From JBFGCT01 sp963825565 (lineage in GTDB: Bacteria > Actinomycetota > Acidimicrobiia > Acidimicrobiales > Ilumatobacteraceae), in the NCBI GenBank assembly GCA_963825565.1, contig CAWGTW010000011.1, forward strand, positions 148,055 to 212,054: a DNA stretch of 64,000 nucleotides, given 5' to 3'. Shown one piece after another: positions 34,128 to 43,600 of the stretch. How positions within the stretch are numbered: position 1 is the stretch's first letter; the number at the start of each line of letters is the position of its first letter. The notes under the pieces were generated by a model. That model was not told the DNA's origin, did no database searches, and saw nothing but the letters and a program-made list of their open reading frames with translations. The translations under genes and the position numbers were made by a program.

Positions 34128-35443
34128 GTGTCCGAGAGGTCCCACACACGAGCGCGCCCGGTGTCGCGCAAGTCACCACCCAGCGTGTTCCAGCAGGCGC
34201 TCTGGCGCACGAGTGCCCCCGACCCCTGGACGAACACGGACCACATGACGAGCGCGATGACCGCCCCCACGGCCGGCTTCCTGGCGTCGCCGGCCACACA
34301 GCACTCGATCGCGGGGACGGCAAGGAACGCAGCTACCGGTATCAGGTCGACGAGAAACCTCGGCCCATAGGAGTTCCCCGCCCACCAGCCTTCCGGGGTG
34401 CCGGCGACGAACAGGGTGAAGACCACCGAACCGCCCGCGAGCGCCAACCTCAACACCATGGCGTTGCGGGACCGCACGGACCGAACCAGACCCCACACCG
34501 CGAGGAGAACGGCCGCCGGCATGAAGAACAGCGCCCCGCGGGACGGCGAGAACAGAAGTCCGGCGAGTCCGTAGAGCAGGGGGTCGGGGCGGTCGGTCGG
34601 TCTGCTCGCTTCGTAGTACGGCATCATCAGCGATCCGAAGGTCGCCAGATTCACCGCCATGACGGGGACGGCCACGGCCGCTGCGCCGGCGACGGCGCGC
34701 AGGACGAGGCGGCGATGCTCGACAACGAGCCAGACCAACAGGGCGGCCCCCAGGATCACGAAGGTCGGACGGGTGAGGGCGGCCGCGGTGCTCGCCGCGC
34801 CGACGAGCACCGCCATCGGACGGGGCGAACGACCGACCTGCACGTACCACGCTGCGAGGAGCGCAGCCGTGAACCAGAAACAGGCCGGGCCGTGCTGCCA
34901 CATCCCTCTGCTCGCAGTCGACCAGTACCCGGTCGACAAACCGGCGCCGAGCCCGACCACCGCTGCCACCAGAGCCCTCCGGCGGCTCGCGGCCGCCTGC
35001 TCCCACGCGAGCAGTGCACTCAACGCAGCGGCGGCCGCGGTCACCACCGCTGCGGGCACGAGCAGGAAGAGCGGCTCCCACGTGTCGCTGCGGACGACGG
35101 CGGCCGCGCCGTCCCCGAGGCCCACGGCTCCGGCGACCTCGACGACAACGGCGACCGGCAGCGCGAACACCGATCGGGTCCATGGGTAGAAGTCGTACGA
35201 CGACCCATCCACGACCACCGTCTGGTACTGCCCGAACCAGCTCACGTCGGCGAACTCGTCGATGTCGAGGTCGCCCTCCGTGACGACCGATGCCACGGTG
35301 GGACCCGTGTTCCGACCGTCGCCGTACTCGACGACGGGCGAGACGAGATAGACCAAGACGAGCGAGACGAACACGGCTCCGACGACGACCGAGCGACGGG
35401 GTGCGCGTCCGTTCGGCCGGTGTTCCTGTGCCGTCACCTCCAT
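34055..35443 (-). CDS. Polytopic membrane protein, glycosyltransferase-like
   Basis: About 462 residues with roughly ten hydrophobic helices. The first (VVVGAVFVSLVLVYLV) is followed by an outer loop with an early acidic pair (GDLDIDEFADV) as in GT-C/PMT-type mannosyltransferases. A cytoplasmic loop contains LLFSPSRGALFFMPA, and a C-terminal region reads GWWAGNSYGPRFLVDL. Enzymes of this type move sugars from lipid carriers to proteins or glycans outside the membrane. The ATG at 35443 is preferred; upstream in-frame residues are Arg-rich and unlike a protein N-terminus. Not part of the eCIS by recognised family. Confidence 0.7.
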   Translation of the reverse strand: MEVTAQEHRPNGRAPRRSVVVGAVFVSLVLVYLVSPVVEYGDGRNTGPTVASVVTEGDLDIDEFADVSWFGQYQTVVVDGSSYDFYPWTRSVFALPVAVVVEVAGAVGLGDGAAAVVRSDTWEPLFLLVPAAVVTAAAAALSALLAWEQAAASRRRALVAAVVGLGAGLSTGYWSTASRGMWQHGPACFWFTAALLAAWYVQVGRSPRPMAVLVGAASTAAALTRPTFVILGAALLVWLVVEHRRLVLRAVAGAAAVAVPVMAVNLATFGSLMMPYYEASRPTDRPDPLLYGLAGLLFSPSRGALFFMPAAVLLAVWGLVRSVRSRNAMVLRLALAGGSVVFTLFVAGTPEGWWAGNSYGPRFLVDLIPVAAFLAVPAIECCVAGDARKPAVGAVIALVMWSVFVQGSGALVRQSACWNTLGGDLRDTGRARVWDLSDTQTLYGLRWVASGNSPLSDGCSGP

Positions 35444-35731
35444 CTGATCGTGCCCGTCGACTGGGTCGGCTCTCGATCTGCTGAGGTCGGCTGCACAGTG
35501 CGCAGTATGACAGTCCTGTGTGGTCCCAAGCATCGAGCGTGATGCCCGGGCTCGTCGACCTCGGCATCGTCGAGCGCCAGGAGGTTCCACCGTCGACGCA
35601 GCTCCAAACCCGCGTCCCGGTGAGGCAATATGGGTGTCGATACCGAGCGGTGTCCGTCCCCGCCATGCCTCATTCCTCGAGACGAGGTGTCGATCAAGGC
35701 CTCGACGTGTTCACGGAAGTTCCGGTCGCAG

Positions 35732-35989
35732 TCAGCTCACCCAGACCTGGGGCGGCCCGAGAACTCCGGCAGCCTGCATCTGTGCTCCGCGCTCGGGGTC
35801 GCTCATCATCGGCTCCACCATCGACGGGTCTCCTTCGAAGACCATCCAGACGGAGTTCGGCTTGTCAGCGTCGCGGAGTACTGCAACATCCGTGACGCCT
35901 GCTGCTTCGCGTCCGGGCTTGTCAGCGTCGAAGACCGGACGCCACGCTTCGTAATCTGCAACGTCGTGTTGGATGAAGATGTGAGCCAT
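35732..35989 (-). CDS. Small dimeric alpha-beta barrel (monooxygenase-like) protein
   Basis: An 85-residue protein with the ferredoxin-like pattern of antibiotic-monooxygenase/cyclase-type proteins: FIQHDVADYEAWRPVFDAD, a central strand SVWMVFEGD and a helix around MSDPERGAQMQAAGV. A strong AGGAGG lies 7 bases before the ATG. Many such proteins degrade or cyclise small aromatic compounds as dimers, but substrate cannot be told. It stands alone between membrane-protein genes. Length and start look complete. Confidence 0.8.
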   Translation of the reverse strand: MAHIFIQHDVADYEAWRPVFDADKPGREAAGVTDVAVLRDADKPNSVWMVFEGDPSMVEPMMSDPERGAQMQAAGVLGPPQVWVS

Positions 35990-36110
35990 CGAGACCTCCT
36001 GAAGCGAAGCGTCGTGAGCTACGACGCCGATCGGATGCTAGACGACTCGCTTCCATCGGGGTTTCGACGAGGGAAAGACGACGGGCAAGGCCATCGGGGC
36101 CCAAGTGTGA

Positions 36111-36719
36111 TCAGCCAGAGCTCGGAGTTGATCGGCTCCGCCGTTCTCGTCCGTGTGCGACACATCGGACAACCGTGACCACGAGCACCCCCGCGCCGGG
36201 GATCATCCACGGCGGGAAGATCATCGCGACACAGGCACCCACGGTTGCGGTATCGCCGATGTGATGTCGCCAGCGGAACGCGGCCACGAGAACCAAAGCG
36301 GCCGCCACGGCCCACCAGATCGACGAGTTCGCCAGCGAGTGATCAGCGATATCGGGCACGGTGCTCGTGGGCGTGAAGCCGTAGCCTGCCTGGACGAGAT
36401 CGTCGACGACTCGAAGATTGCCGATCATCACCACCACGGTCATCGCGAACCATGCTGCCGCAGCGAGCACGACGTCGACCTGACGAAGCGCTCGAGGTGT
36501 CGCCCAGAACAGGATGCCGATCATCGCCGCTGCCATGAAAGGCACCGAGGCACTCGCGAGATGTTCAGCAGCGTGACCGCCAACGTCGTAGCGCGACACG
36601 AAGCGGATCTGAGCGACGAGACCGATGGCGATGAGCGTCGGCACGGGCCACCAGTGGCATAGCCCCCGCACGAACTGCTTGCGACGTGGCCTTTCGCACG
36701 GGAGTTCGATCGCTGTCAT
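36111..36719 (-). CDS. Multi-span membrane protein of unknown function
   Basis: A 202-residue protein with a basic N-terminus (ERPRRKQF) and five probable membrane helices: about 25-40, 58-75, 83-103, 131-150 and 160-185. An Arg-rich C-terminal tail follows. No ribosome-binding site is strong, and the codon quality is lower than in the eCIS genes. No family recognised. It could be an exported-function or stress-response membrane protein, but there is no motif evidence. Confidence 0.55.
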   Translation of the reverse strand: MTAIELPCERPRRKQFVRGLCHWWPVPTLIAIGLVAQIRFVSRYDVGGHAAEHLASASVPFMAAAMIGILFWATPRALRQVDVVLAAAAWFAMTVVVMIGNLRVVDDLVQAGYGFTPTSTVPDIADHSLANSSIWWAVAAALVLVAAFRWRHHIGDTATVGACVAMIFPPWMIPGAGVLVVTVVRCVAHGRERRSRSTPSSG

Positions 36720-36737
36720 AGCCCTACAGACGATCGC

Positions 36738-36869
36738 TCAACGATGATGGGTGACGTCGCCATCGCCGTAGCTCAGGTAATCGAGCGGCGTCCTCGCCGA
36801 CGCGTCCGAGGCGAGGTCTTCGAGTTCTCCACCGCCGGCGCCAATCGCAACGAACTCGGCGCGTTCCAT
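36738..36869 (-). CDS. Possible 43-residue small protein or gene remnant
   Basis: Reads MERAEFVAIGAGGGELEDLA and ends with DYLSYGDGDVTHHR before a stop. The composition is protein-like compared with the surrounding frames. There is no ribosome-binding site. It may be a tiny gene or the end of a decayed one; nothing else supports it. Confidence 0.25.
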   Translation of the reverse strand: MERAEFVAIGAGGGELEDLASDASARTPLDYLSYGDGDVTHHR

Positions 36870-37396
36870 GGTCGAAGCCGGACTGAACCACGTACATCGT
36901 GACCACCGTCGTCGTCGACGCCAGCCGCTGGCAACAGCCCGGAGAACCCTTCGACGGAACCTCCCCTCAGAATCGGCGTCCCGACGATTCAGGCAGCCTC
37001 AGGCCCGAAGCCGCTCGAGAACGGTCGGGCCGCGACAGCACCGAGCCAGCGCGCCATCGACGCTTTCGATCGGGTGATCGCCTGTCGGACCCACGCGACA
37101 ATCACCGTCGAGAACGCTCGCACGCGCGCCGCACCGCCCGGCGAAGCCGCTCAGCGGAGTCGGGGAACATCGAGTGCTCGGCTTGGGGGCCGTCATGAGT
37201 GGGTCCACATCGACTGGGGTCCGGGATGACGAGCGCGTGATGCGTGCCGGCCTCGAGTTTCGGTCGTGGCACCCACCAACGGTGAACCGTCCGGGGGATG
37301 TTGGAGGCTCCGGCCTGCCGGTTCCGGGTAGTCGGAATGTTGCCGCAGCTACGCGATGTCGAACACTGCGCTCGGGAGGAGTAGTTGCTGTTTCGC
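36870..37396. other. Non-coding stretch without a supported gene
   Basis: About 530 bases. All open frames here have the Arg/Ala/Pro-rich composition of chance frames in GC-rich DNA, and none has a ribosome-binding site or a recognisable motif. No repeat or tRNA was seen. Confidence 0.5.
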
Positions 37397-38059
37397 TCAA
37401 TCCGGAAGTCTGTCGACCGCGGCGGTGGCGATCCGGAAGAGTTCGCCGTCGCTGATCAACGGCTCATCGGTTGGCCCGTCGAGGGTTTCGACGGTCAGGA
37501 TCTCGACGAAGACGTCACCCTCCGCAACCCAGACCCTTCTGTTGAGATCGAAGCGCCCGTCCGATGGCCTGTCGGTAGGAGACTGCACGGCGACCCGCCG
37601 ATCTCCGATCTCGGGCGGGTCGATGGGCGTCCACGAGTAGGTATCGCCGTAGTCGGTCCATTTGACCCCATCGCACAAGGCGACGGCGGTTCCCAGATCC
37701 GTCATGAGCGTGTCGATGTCGTCAGACTCGACGATCCGCAGCGTTTCGAAGAGTTTCATCGGATCGGGGTCATCGGTCGGCCACATGAAACGGACGTCGA
37801 CTCCGCCGACCTCGTTGAACTCGAAGTCCGAGTCCGGGCAGAAACTGATGACCACATCGGAATTCGCTCCGAACTGATCGCGTCCCTCCACTTCGAAGTC
37901 GCCACCCACGTCGTCAATCGTCAGCAACGATGGTTCCAGGGCCAGGGTCGCGACCGACGGCGGTTCGGTCGGCGGTGAGCTGCAGCCCGAGACGAGCCCG
38001 ATGGCAAGGACTCCGATCGGCAACCAGCCCGAGACCTTCGGTAGACGGGACAATTTCAC
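37397..38059 (-). CDS. Secreted lipoprotein of unknown function
   Basis: A 220-residue protein starting at a GTG that overlaps the upstream stop (GTGA). The signal peptide has basic residues (KLSRLPK), a hydrophobic core (LPIGVLAIGLV) and the lipobox VSGC, so it is lipid-anchored outside the membrane. The mature part is acidic with a region resembling sensor-domain lipoproteins (LLTIDDVGGDFEVEGRDQ; SDGELFRIATAAVDRL). I recall similar actinobacterial lipoproteins annotated as sensor-domain-containing, without known ligand. It forms an operon with the small membrane protein just upstream. Confidence 0.75.
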   Translation of the reverse strand: MKLSRLPKVSGWLPIGVLAIGLVSGCSSPPTEPPSVATLALEPSLLTIDDVGGDFEVEGRDQFGANSDVVISFCPDSDFEFNEVGGVDVRFMWPTDDPDPMKLFETLRIVESDDIDTLMTDLGTAVALCDGVKWTDYGDTYSWTPIDPPEIGDRRVAVQSPTDRPSDGRFDLNRRVWVAEGDVFVEILTVETLDGPTDEPLISDGELFRIATAAVDRLPD

Positions 38060-38415
38060 GTCACGAGTCCGACGACGCTGAGGATCGTGACCCCGACGCC
38101 GGCAAGCGCGCCGATCCCCAGTGGGAGCAGCCCAAGGAGATCGCCGCGACCTGCGGCGCGTCGACCGAAGTGAACAGCCGCCACGCACGGCACCAGCGAC
38201 ACCGCGAGGATTGGAATGGTGCAGATCAGATCCACCCAGAAGGGCGCGTCGTCGTTCTCTGGCTGGTAGCCGAACAGGTCATACACGACGTACCCCACTG
38301 CGATGGCCAGAAAGAAGAACACCGGGATCAGGACGACCGCGACCCACCCACGGCCGACCCACGGTTCAGAGCGAGATACCTCGCCGCGCCGATCGACATG
38401 CTTCGTGGCCGTCAT
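38056..38415 (-). CDS. Small three-span membrane protein
   Basis: A 119-residue protein with a charged N-terminus and three helices (about 24-45, 58-82, 93-117). The stop overlaps the lipoprotein start by 4 bases, so the two work together. AGGG lies about 9 bases before the ATG. The family is unknown. It may be a membrane partner of the lipoprotein. Confidence 0.65.
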   Translation of the reverse strand: MTATKHVDRRGEVSRSEPWVGRGWVAVVLIPVFFFLAIAVGYVVYDLFGYQPENDDAPFWVDLICTIPILAVSLVPCVAAVHFGRRAAGRGDLLGLLPLGIGALAGVGVTILSVVGLVT

Positions 38416-38937
38416 CGCACAACCCTCGTTCCAACCTCATCGTGCGCTGCGAGTATCCGGACTCCCATGGCCCAAAGACCCGTCCGTCTGATCTCGTGGC
38501 GATGAACGACCGCCCGCGTTGATGCGGTGGATGACCTTGGACCCTGGGATCGCTGCAGGCCGCGGCATCCACCCCCGACACGATCGACGCCTTCAACCCG
38601 TTCACCGAGTGCACACCGCCGACGACGCCCATCGTGCCGATTCGACTGCGATGACGCGCGACGGATGAGGCGGCTCCAGCCCTGTTCGCGTCCTGTTCGC
38701 TCAGCAGCCGGGAATCGGACCTCTCGCCGTCAGCGAAGTAGCTCGGTACGGCATCCTTCGCTCGAGTTCTGCGAGGAGCGTGCAGTGGATGGGTCCCGGA
38801 CCGTCCAATCGGGCGTTGACGACCTCCATGGTGTCTCGTGAACTCTGGAGGCGCTTCGCTCGCACCACACCGCCGCGATCGCACCGCGACGAGCAGCACC
38901 GCCTTGCGCTGTCGCCCGATCACAACACCGCCCCCGA
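38416..38937. other. Non-coding stretch between the lipoprotein pair and the giant-protein operon
   Basis: About 520 bases. Frames are open on both strands but short of protein character; one minus-strand stretch near 38560-38640 reads protein-like for about 25 residues (GVVGGVHSVNGLKASIVSGV) and could be a decayed gene. No terminator hairpin for the giant operon was found with confidence. Confidence 0.4.
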
Positions 38938-40644
38938 CTACGACCCCTTGGATCGCGAGATTTCGTCGAAGCGGAGCGGGGTCCGGCGCATGGGTCCCGC
39001 GGCTGGGGTGGTACGTCGCGAGAGCCAGAGATGGGTGCCACCTTGGTGGTCGCGAGCGAACTGGTAGCGACGGGTCACTCGCACTCCGCCGAGGGGAATC
39101 GCTTCTTCGGCCAGCAGGAACGGAGACGACGCCGAGAGCACGACCGATTCGACCGAGGTGGTTTCCACCGGGTCGTCGGTGGCGAGCCGTCCCCGTTGCA
39201 GTGCGATCTCGGGGAACGACCCCGGTCGGCGTACCGGGACCAACGGCACCCAGCTGGGCGGAACAGCGGTGGCGAGCGTAAAACTCCATTGCTCGAGATC
39301 GGCGTCGACATGCGGCGGCACGGCGGCGTCGCGGTCGACGGCTCGACCCCAGGCGGACTCGACGCGCCGTTCGATTCCCCAGGCGAGATTGGCCATCTCG
39401 TCGCGGCGGAACTCGATCACCTCGATCGGTCGGCCGACCTCGAGGGTGTCGACGACCGGCGGCAGCAGCAGCATCGGCGCCAGCGGGTCCACGGCGTCGG
39501 GGCCCGGGTCCCCCGTCACCTCGAACGAACGCCACGGTCGACCCTTGGGCCCGGTGCCATTTCGAGCCGCCATGGTGTCGGCCACTGCGGTGGAGGGGAT
39601 CTTCCACCGACCGCCGAAGCCGTCGACGGCGTGCACCGCCCGCACGCGGGCCACACATCCCACCGGCAAGGTGACCGGGACCGATAGCCAGTCGTCGCCC
39701 GCCAGCGCTCCGAACGCGGCGATGATCGATCGGGCGACGTCCTCGGGTCCGCCGCCCAGGTCGCCGAACGACACGTCGCCGTCTTCGAACTCCCAGAACC
39801 GGGCGACGGGCTGACCGGCGTACCGCAGCGGCGACGCCAACACCTCGACCGTTGCAGTCGGGTTGGGCGGCGGCTTGTGCTCGTCACGCTTCGCGTTCAC
39901 AATCGACATCGAGTACCAGTCGAGTGAGCCACCCGGATACTCGTCGGCCTCGAACAGCACCGCCTCGCCATCGCTCTCCGCGATGACCCGGAAGCGGTAC
40001 TCCAGTTGGTGGTCGACCCAGGCATCGTCGCCGTCGGGTTCGTCGAAGAACTCGATCTCGGCGGCCGCCCATCGGTCGACATGGGCACCCACGTCGACCG
40101 CATCGGCGAGCGCCGCAATCTCGGGGATCGCCGCACCGTTCCGACCCGCTGCGATCCAGTCGTCGATCAGCTTGGCCGCATGCGGCGACCGAGCTGCGAG
40201 GAATCGCAGCCGTGCCGCTCCGACCGCATCGGCCTCGTCGAGCTCCGGGGCGACGACGCCCGGGCCAAGCGGATAGGCCGAGAGGATCGCCGTGGCGGCC
40301 GCGTCGCGTCCGTCCATTCGCAGCCGATCGAGGAGCGTCCGACCAGCCTCCATCTGGAGGCGAAGTTCGGCGCGACCACCTCGGACGGCCTCGGCCTCGA
40401 CGAACGGTTCGAGTGGCGTCGTGGCATCCAGCGGCCGCGACGTGCCCCCGGCACGCACACCGCTGAGGGGGATCGTGTCGACCTCGGCTTGGACGAACAG
40501 CGGGGTCGCCGCGTCCTCACCGTGAAACTCGCCGACCTGCCACTGTCGGCACAGCGACCAAAGCGGATCGGCGATGCGGGCGCTGAGCCCCTCGGTCATC
40601 TCCGGGTCGACGTTCGTGGCTTCGAGGCGTCGGAAGTCGCTCAT
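38938..40644 (-). CDS. Uncharacterised 568-residue protein, last gene of the giant operon
   Basis: The start MSDFRRLEATNVDPEMTEGL is followed by DPLWSLCRQWQVGEFHGEDA, a conserved-looking aromatic motif. The remainder mixes helices and strands and ends RYQFARDHQGGTHLWLSRR. No signal peptide or membrane helix is seen. Conserved Trp/His motifs suggest a genuine protein family, but I do not know its function. It starts inside the stop of the 1498-residue gene (ATGA), so the two are made together. Similar proteins seem to accompany the other large genes of this operon in other bacteria (recollection only). Confidence 0.75.
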   Translation of the reverse strand: MSDFRRLEATNVDPEMTEGLSARIADPLWSLCRQWQVGEFHGEDAATPLFVQAEVDTIPLSGVRAGGTSRPLDATTPLEPFVEAEAVRGGRAELRLQMEAGRTLLDRLRMDGRDAAATAILSAYPLGPGVVAPELDEADAVGAARLRFLAARSPHAAKLIDDWIAAGRNGAAIPEIAALADAVDVGAHVDRWAAAEIEFFDEPDGDDAWVDHQLEYRFRVIAESDGEAVLFEADEYPGGSLDWYSMSIVNAKRDEHKPPPNPTATVEVLASPLRYAGQPVARFWEFEDGDVSFGDLGGGPEDVARSIIAAFGALAGDDWLSVPVTLPVGCVARVRAVHAVDGFGGRWKIPSTAVADTMAARNGTGPKGRPWRSFEVTGDPGPDAVDPLAPMLLLPPVVDTLEVGRPIEVIEFRRDEMANLAWGIERRVESAWGRAVDRDAAVPPHVDADLEQWSFTLATAVPPSWVPLVPVRRPGSFPEIALQRGRLATDDPVETTSVESVVLSASSPFLLAEEAIPLGGVRVTRRYQFARDHQGGTHLWLSRRTTPAAGPMRRTPLRFDEISRSKGS

Positions 40645-43600
40645 TGCTCGGCCTCGACCGCTTCTGCCCGGGCTCGGGCGTCGTCGGCGGTGTCGATGTC
40701 GCCGTCGACGTAGACGATCGGGAACACCTGGCCCAGCCCGACGTCGAGCGGCCCGACGGCACGGATCTTGGCGAGCTCCAAGGTGAACAGCAGCTGGTCG
40801 GAGAGCTCGTCGGGTTTGTAGGCGGTGCCCTCGGGCGTGGTGGACAACAGGATCGTCTGCGGTGGTCGAGCCGACGGAGCGTCGAAGTGCACGGCGAGAC
40901 CGGTCACCTGATCCTTGCGGGGGATGGTCTCGGACCATGCGTCGACGAGCAGGCCCGACAGGCGTGTCGTCGACGGACCGAAGCCGGAAACGCTGACCGC
41001 CGACAGCTGGTCGCCACTCGTCGCCGGGGCATCGGTGGCGACCCAGGGTGTGACGGCGTTCGGCAGCTGCACGATTGCGGGTGGCACCGCGGCGCCACCC
41101 GCTGCGCGGGCCAGCAGCAACGCTTCGTCTGTCGCGCCGACCGCAGGGAGGACCCGCCCGACCTGGCGCATCCACGTGACGGGATCGGCGTCCGCGGCGA
41201 GGTCGGCCGAAACGCTGTCGTCCAACGCGACCACCGCGTCGAACGGCACCGTCGCCGGCAGACGGTTGCCGAGCAGCACCCGGAGCTGTTCGAGCACGAC
41301 GGCGGCATCGTCGGCGTTCGTGAGCCGTTCGATGCCGTCCGAGGTGGGCGGTGGATCGGTCAGACGGGCGTCGAGCCCGTCCATCACCGTGGCGACATCG
41401 GCTGCGGACTCGTCGGTGTCGAGTTCCAGTGCGGCGACGGCACCGGCCACACCCAGGGCCGCGGCCTGGACCAACGCGGCTCGACGTGAGGGTCCATCGA
41501 CGCCGCCGATCGCTGTGCGGAGATCGTCGAGCAGGGCGCTCGCTGCGGCAAGTCGATCGTCGAGCTCGCTCGCCACGTAGCGGTCGCCCGTGACGTCGAG
41601 ATCCGGTGTGACCAGGTCGGCGGCGCGCAGCTCACGGCTCCGGCCGAGGGCGTCGCGCCATCGAGCGGCGATCAGTCCGAACTCGTCCAGGCTGACGAAC
41701 CCGTCGCCGGCGACGGCCGAGGCGACCAGCGTTCCTGCCCCCAACGCTTCGGCGGCGAGTGCGGCGGCGACGCGACCCAGATCGCTGGTGCCTTGGCTCA
41801 CACCATCGCCTGTCAGGAGCAGTGCGTCGACGGCCTCGACGCCGATCGTGTCGAGTGCATGGATCTTGAAGCCGTCGGCTCCTTCGGGCGCCCAGCCAAA
41901 CGAGATGTGCTGCGGCGACGGCAGGAGCGACTCGAGCCAGGCGACCACGGCCGGGACGGCTGCGGCAGCCGGACCGGTCGCGACGACGGGGGCGGCGTCG
42001 TCGAGCAAGGCGATGACGCGATGGGCGACTTGCTGCCCGTCGACGGGCGATGCCGTGGCGGTGATCGGGGGGATCGCAGCGTCGGCACCCGACGAGATGG
42101 CCGCCGATGCGTTGGCGGTGGCGTCGTCGCCGCGCAGCAGCGCATGCACGCTCTGGAACAGCACGATGTCGGCAACCGAGTCGAGGTCGGCGCTGGTTTC
42201 CTGCGCTGCGCGTTGCACGCGTCGCCATCCCGCTCGCTCTTGGCCCGCGGTGGCCGCCATCCGCGCGGCGATCGCGTCGGCCACCGCCTGCTCGCGTGTG
42301 GTCCGATCATCGGCGTCGAAGCCGGAGGCTCGGGCCAGGACGAGTCCGTCGACGACAGCTCCGGGGGGACCTTCTTCTCCGGTCGCCTCCAGCACCGCTT
42401 CGCGCACTTGGTCGATGTAGACGTCGAGTCGAGCATCGTGCAGCAGCCGCTCGAACCGGGCGCCCAGCACCTCGGCGAGATCCTGTCCGTTGCGCAGCGC
42501 GTCGAGGATCCACTGCCCGCGCCGGATGCGTTCTGACGACAGGTCGACTGACAGTGGCGCTTCGGCGTCGGCCGTACCGAAGGCGCTCCACCCCGACCGC
42601 AACACCGCGGCGGTGGTGGCGTGGTTCAGCGACGGTGCGTGGATGTAGCCCTGCGAGGTGGGTTCGTGGCGCGGTTCGAGGTCGACCAGCCAGCCGTAAG
42701 CGCCCACGTGCGAACCGTACGGATGGTCCTTACGACGCTGCGCCAACCGCTCGTTGGCCAGCGAGAGCACCCACGCGTCGAGCCGGTACATCGCGAGGCC
42801 GAGCGACTCGCGCATCAACCGCTCGTAGATCTCGATGACGGTCGAGGTGGCGAAGATCTCGCCGCCGAACGGATTGGTGTAGATGCCGACCGTGTTCGGG
42901 TCCTCCCCCAGCTCCCACTCGGGTTGCTCCTCGTCGGGGCGGAAGACCGACAGGTCGAGTTGTGCGATCGACGACAGGATCAGAAACGCCAGCGCAACCG
43001 GGCCGAGCTGGTCCTCTGGGAACGACTGATAGGTGATGTCGAGCAGGTGCGCCAGCAGCGGATACTCGTCCGCGTGCGACGTGCGGTCGCCCAGTTTGTT
43101 GTCGGCGACCAGCTCGGTCAGTTCGTTTCGGGCATCGTTGAACCAACGTCGCATGAACCACAGGGGGTCGATGTGATCGCCGGCCACGAGGTACTGCAAT
43201 CCGAGTGCGTCGAGTTGGTGCGACAGGCCCGTGAGGATCAGTCGTCCGTCGACGCCCAGGCCCTCGCGGCCGTGGACGTCGTCGAGGATCGTGGGCAACT
43301 CGTCGGTGGCCACGAGAAAAGGTTCGAGGTAGTCGATGATGTTGTCGGCGTAGGCGATCGAGTTGCCGATCTCATCGGTCAGAATCGACTGCGTGACCCG
43401 TAGCTCCTCCAATTCGGCGCGCCATTCGACGGCGTGGGAGTACTGCTCGTCGATGGTCGCGGTGCCACCTTGGAGCACCGCTTTGTGCGGAACCCACGCG
43501 GCGAGGCAGACCTGTGACGCAGCCCACTCCTGTGAGGCCATGGGCCCCAGGATCGTCAGGTTGTCGTCGATCTGTTCGATGTTGAACGTCATGGAGTCGA

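Noticed and set aside
36999..37400. Minus-strand 133-residue frame
   Set aside because: Composition is that of a chance frame, with no ribosome-binding site and no conserved pattern.
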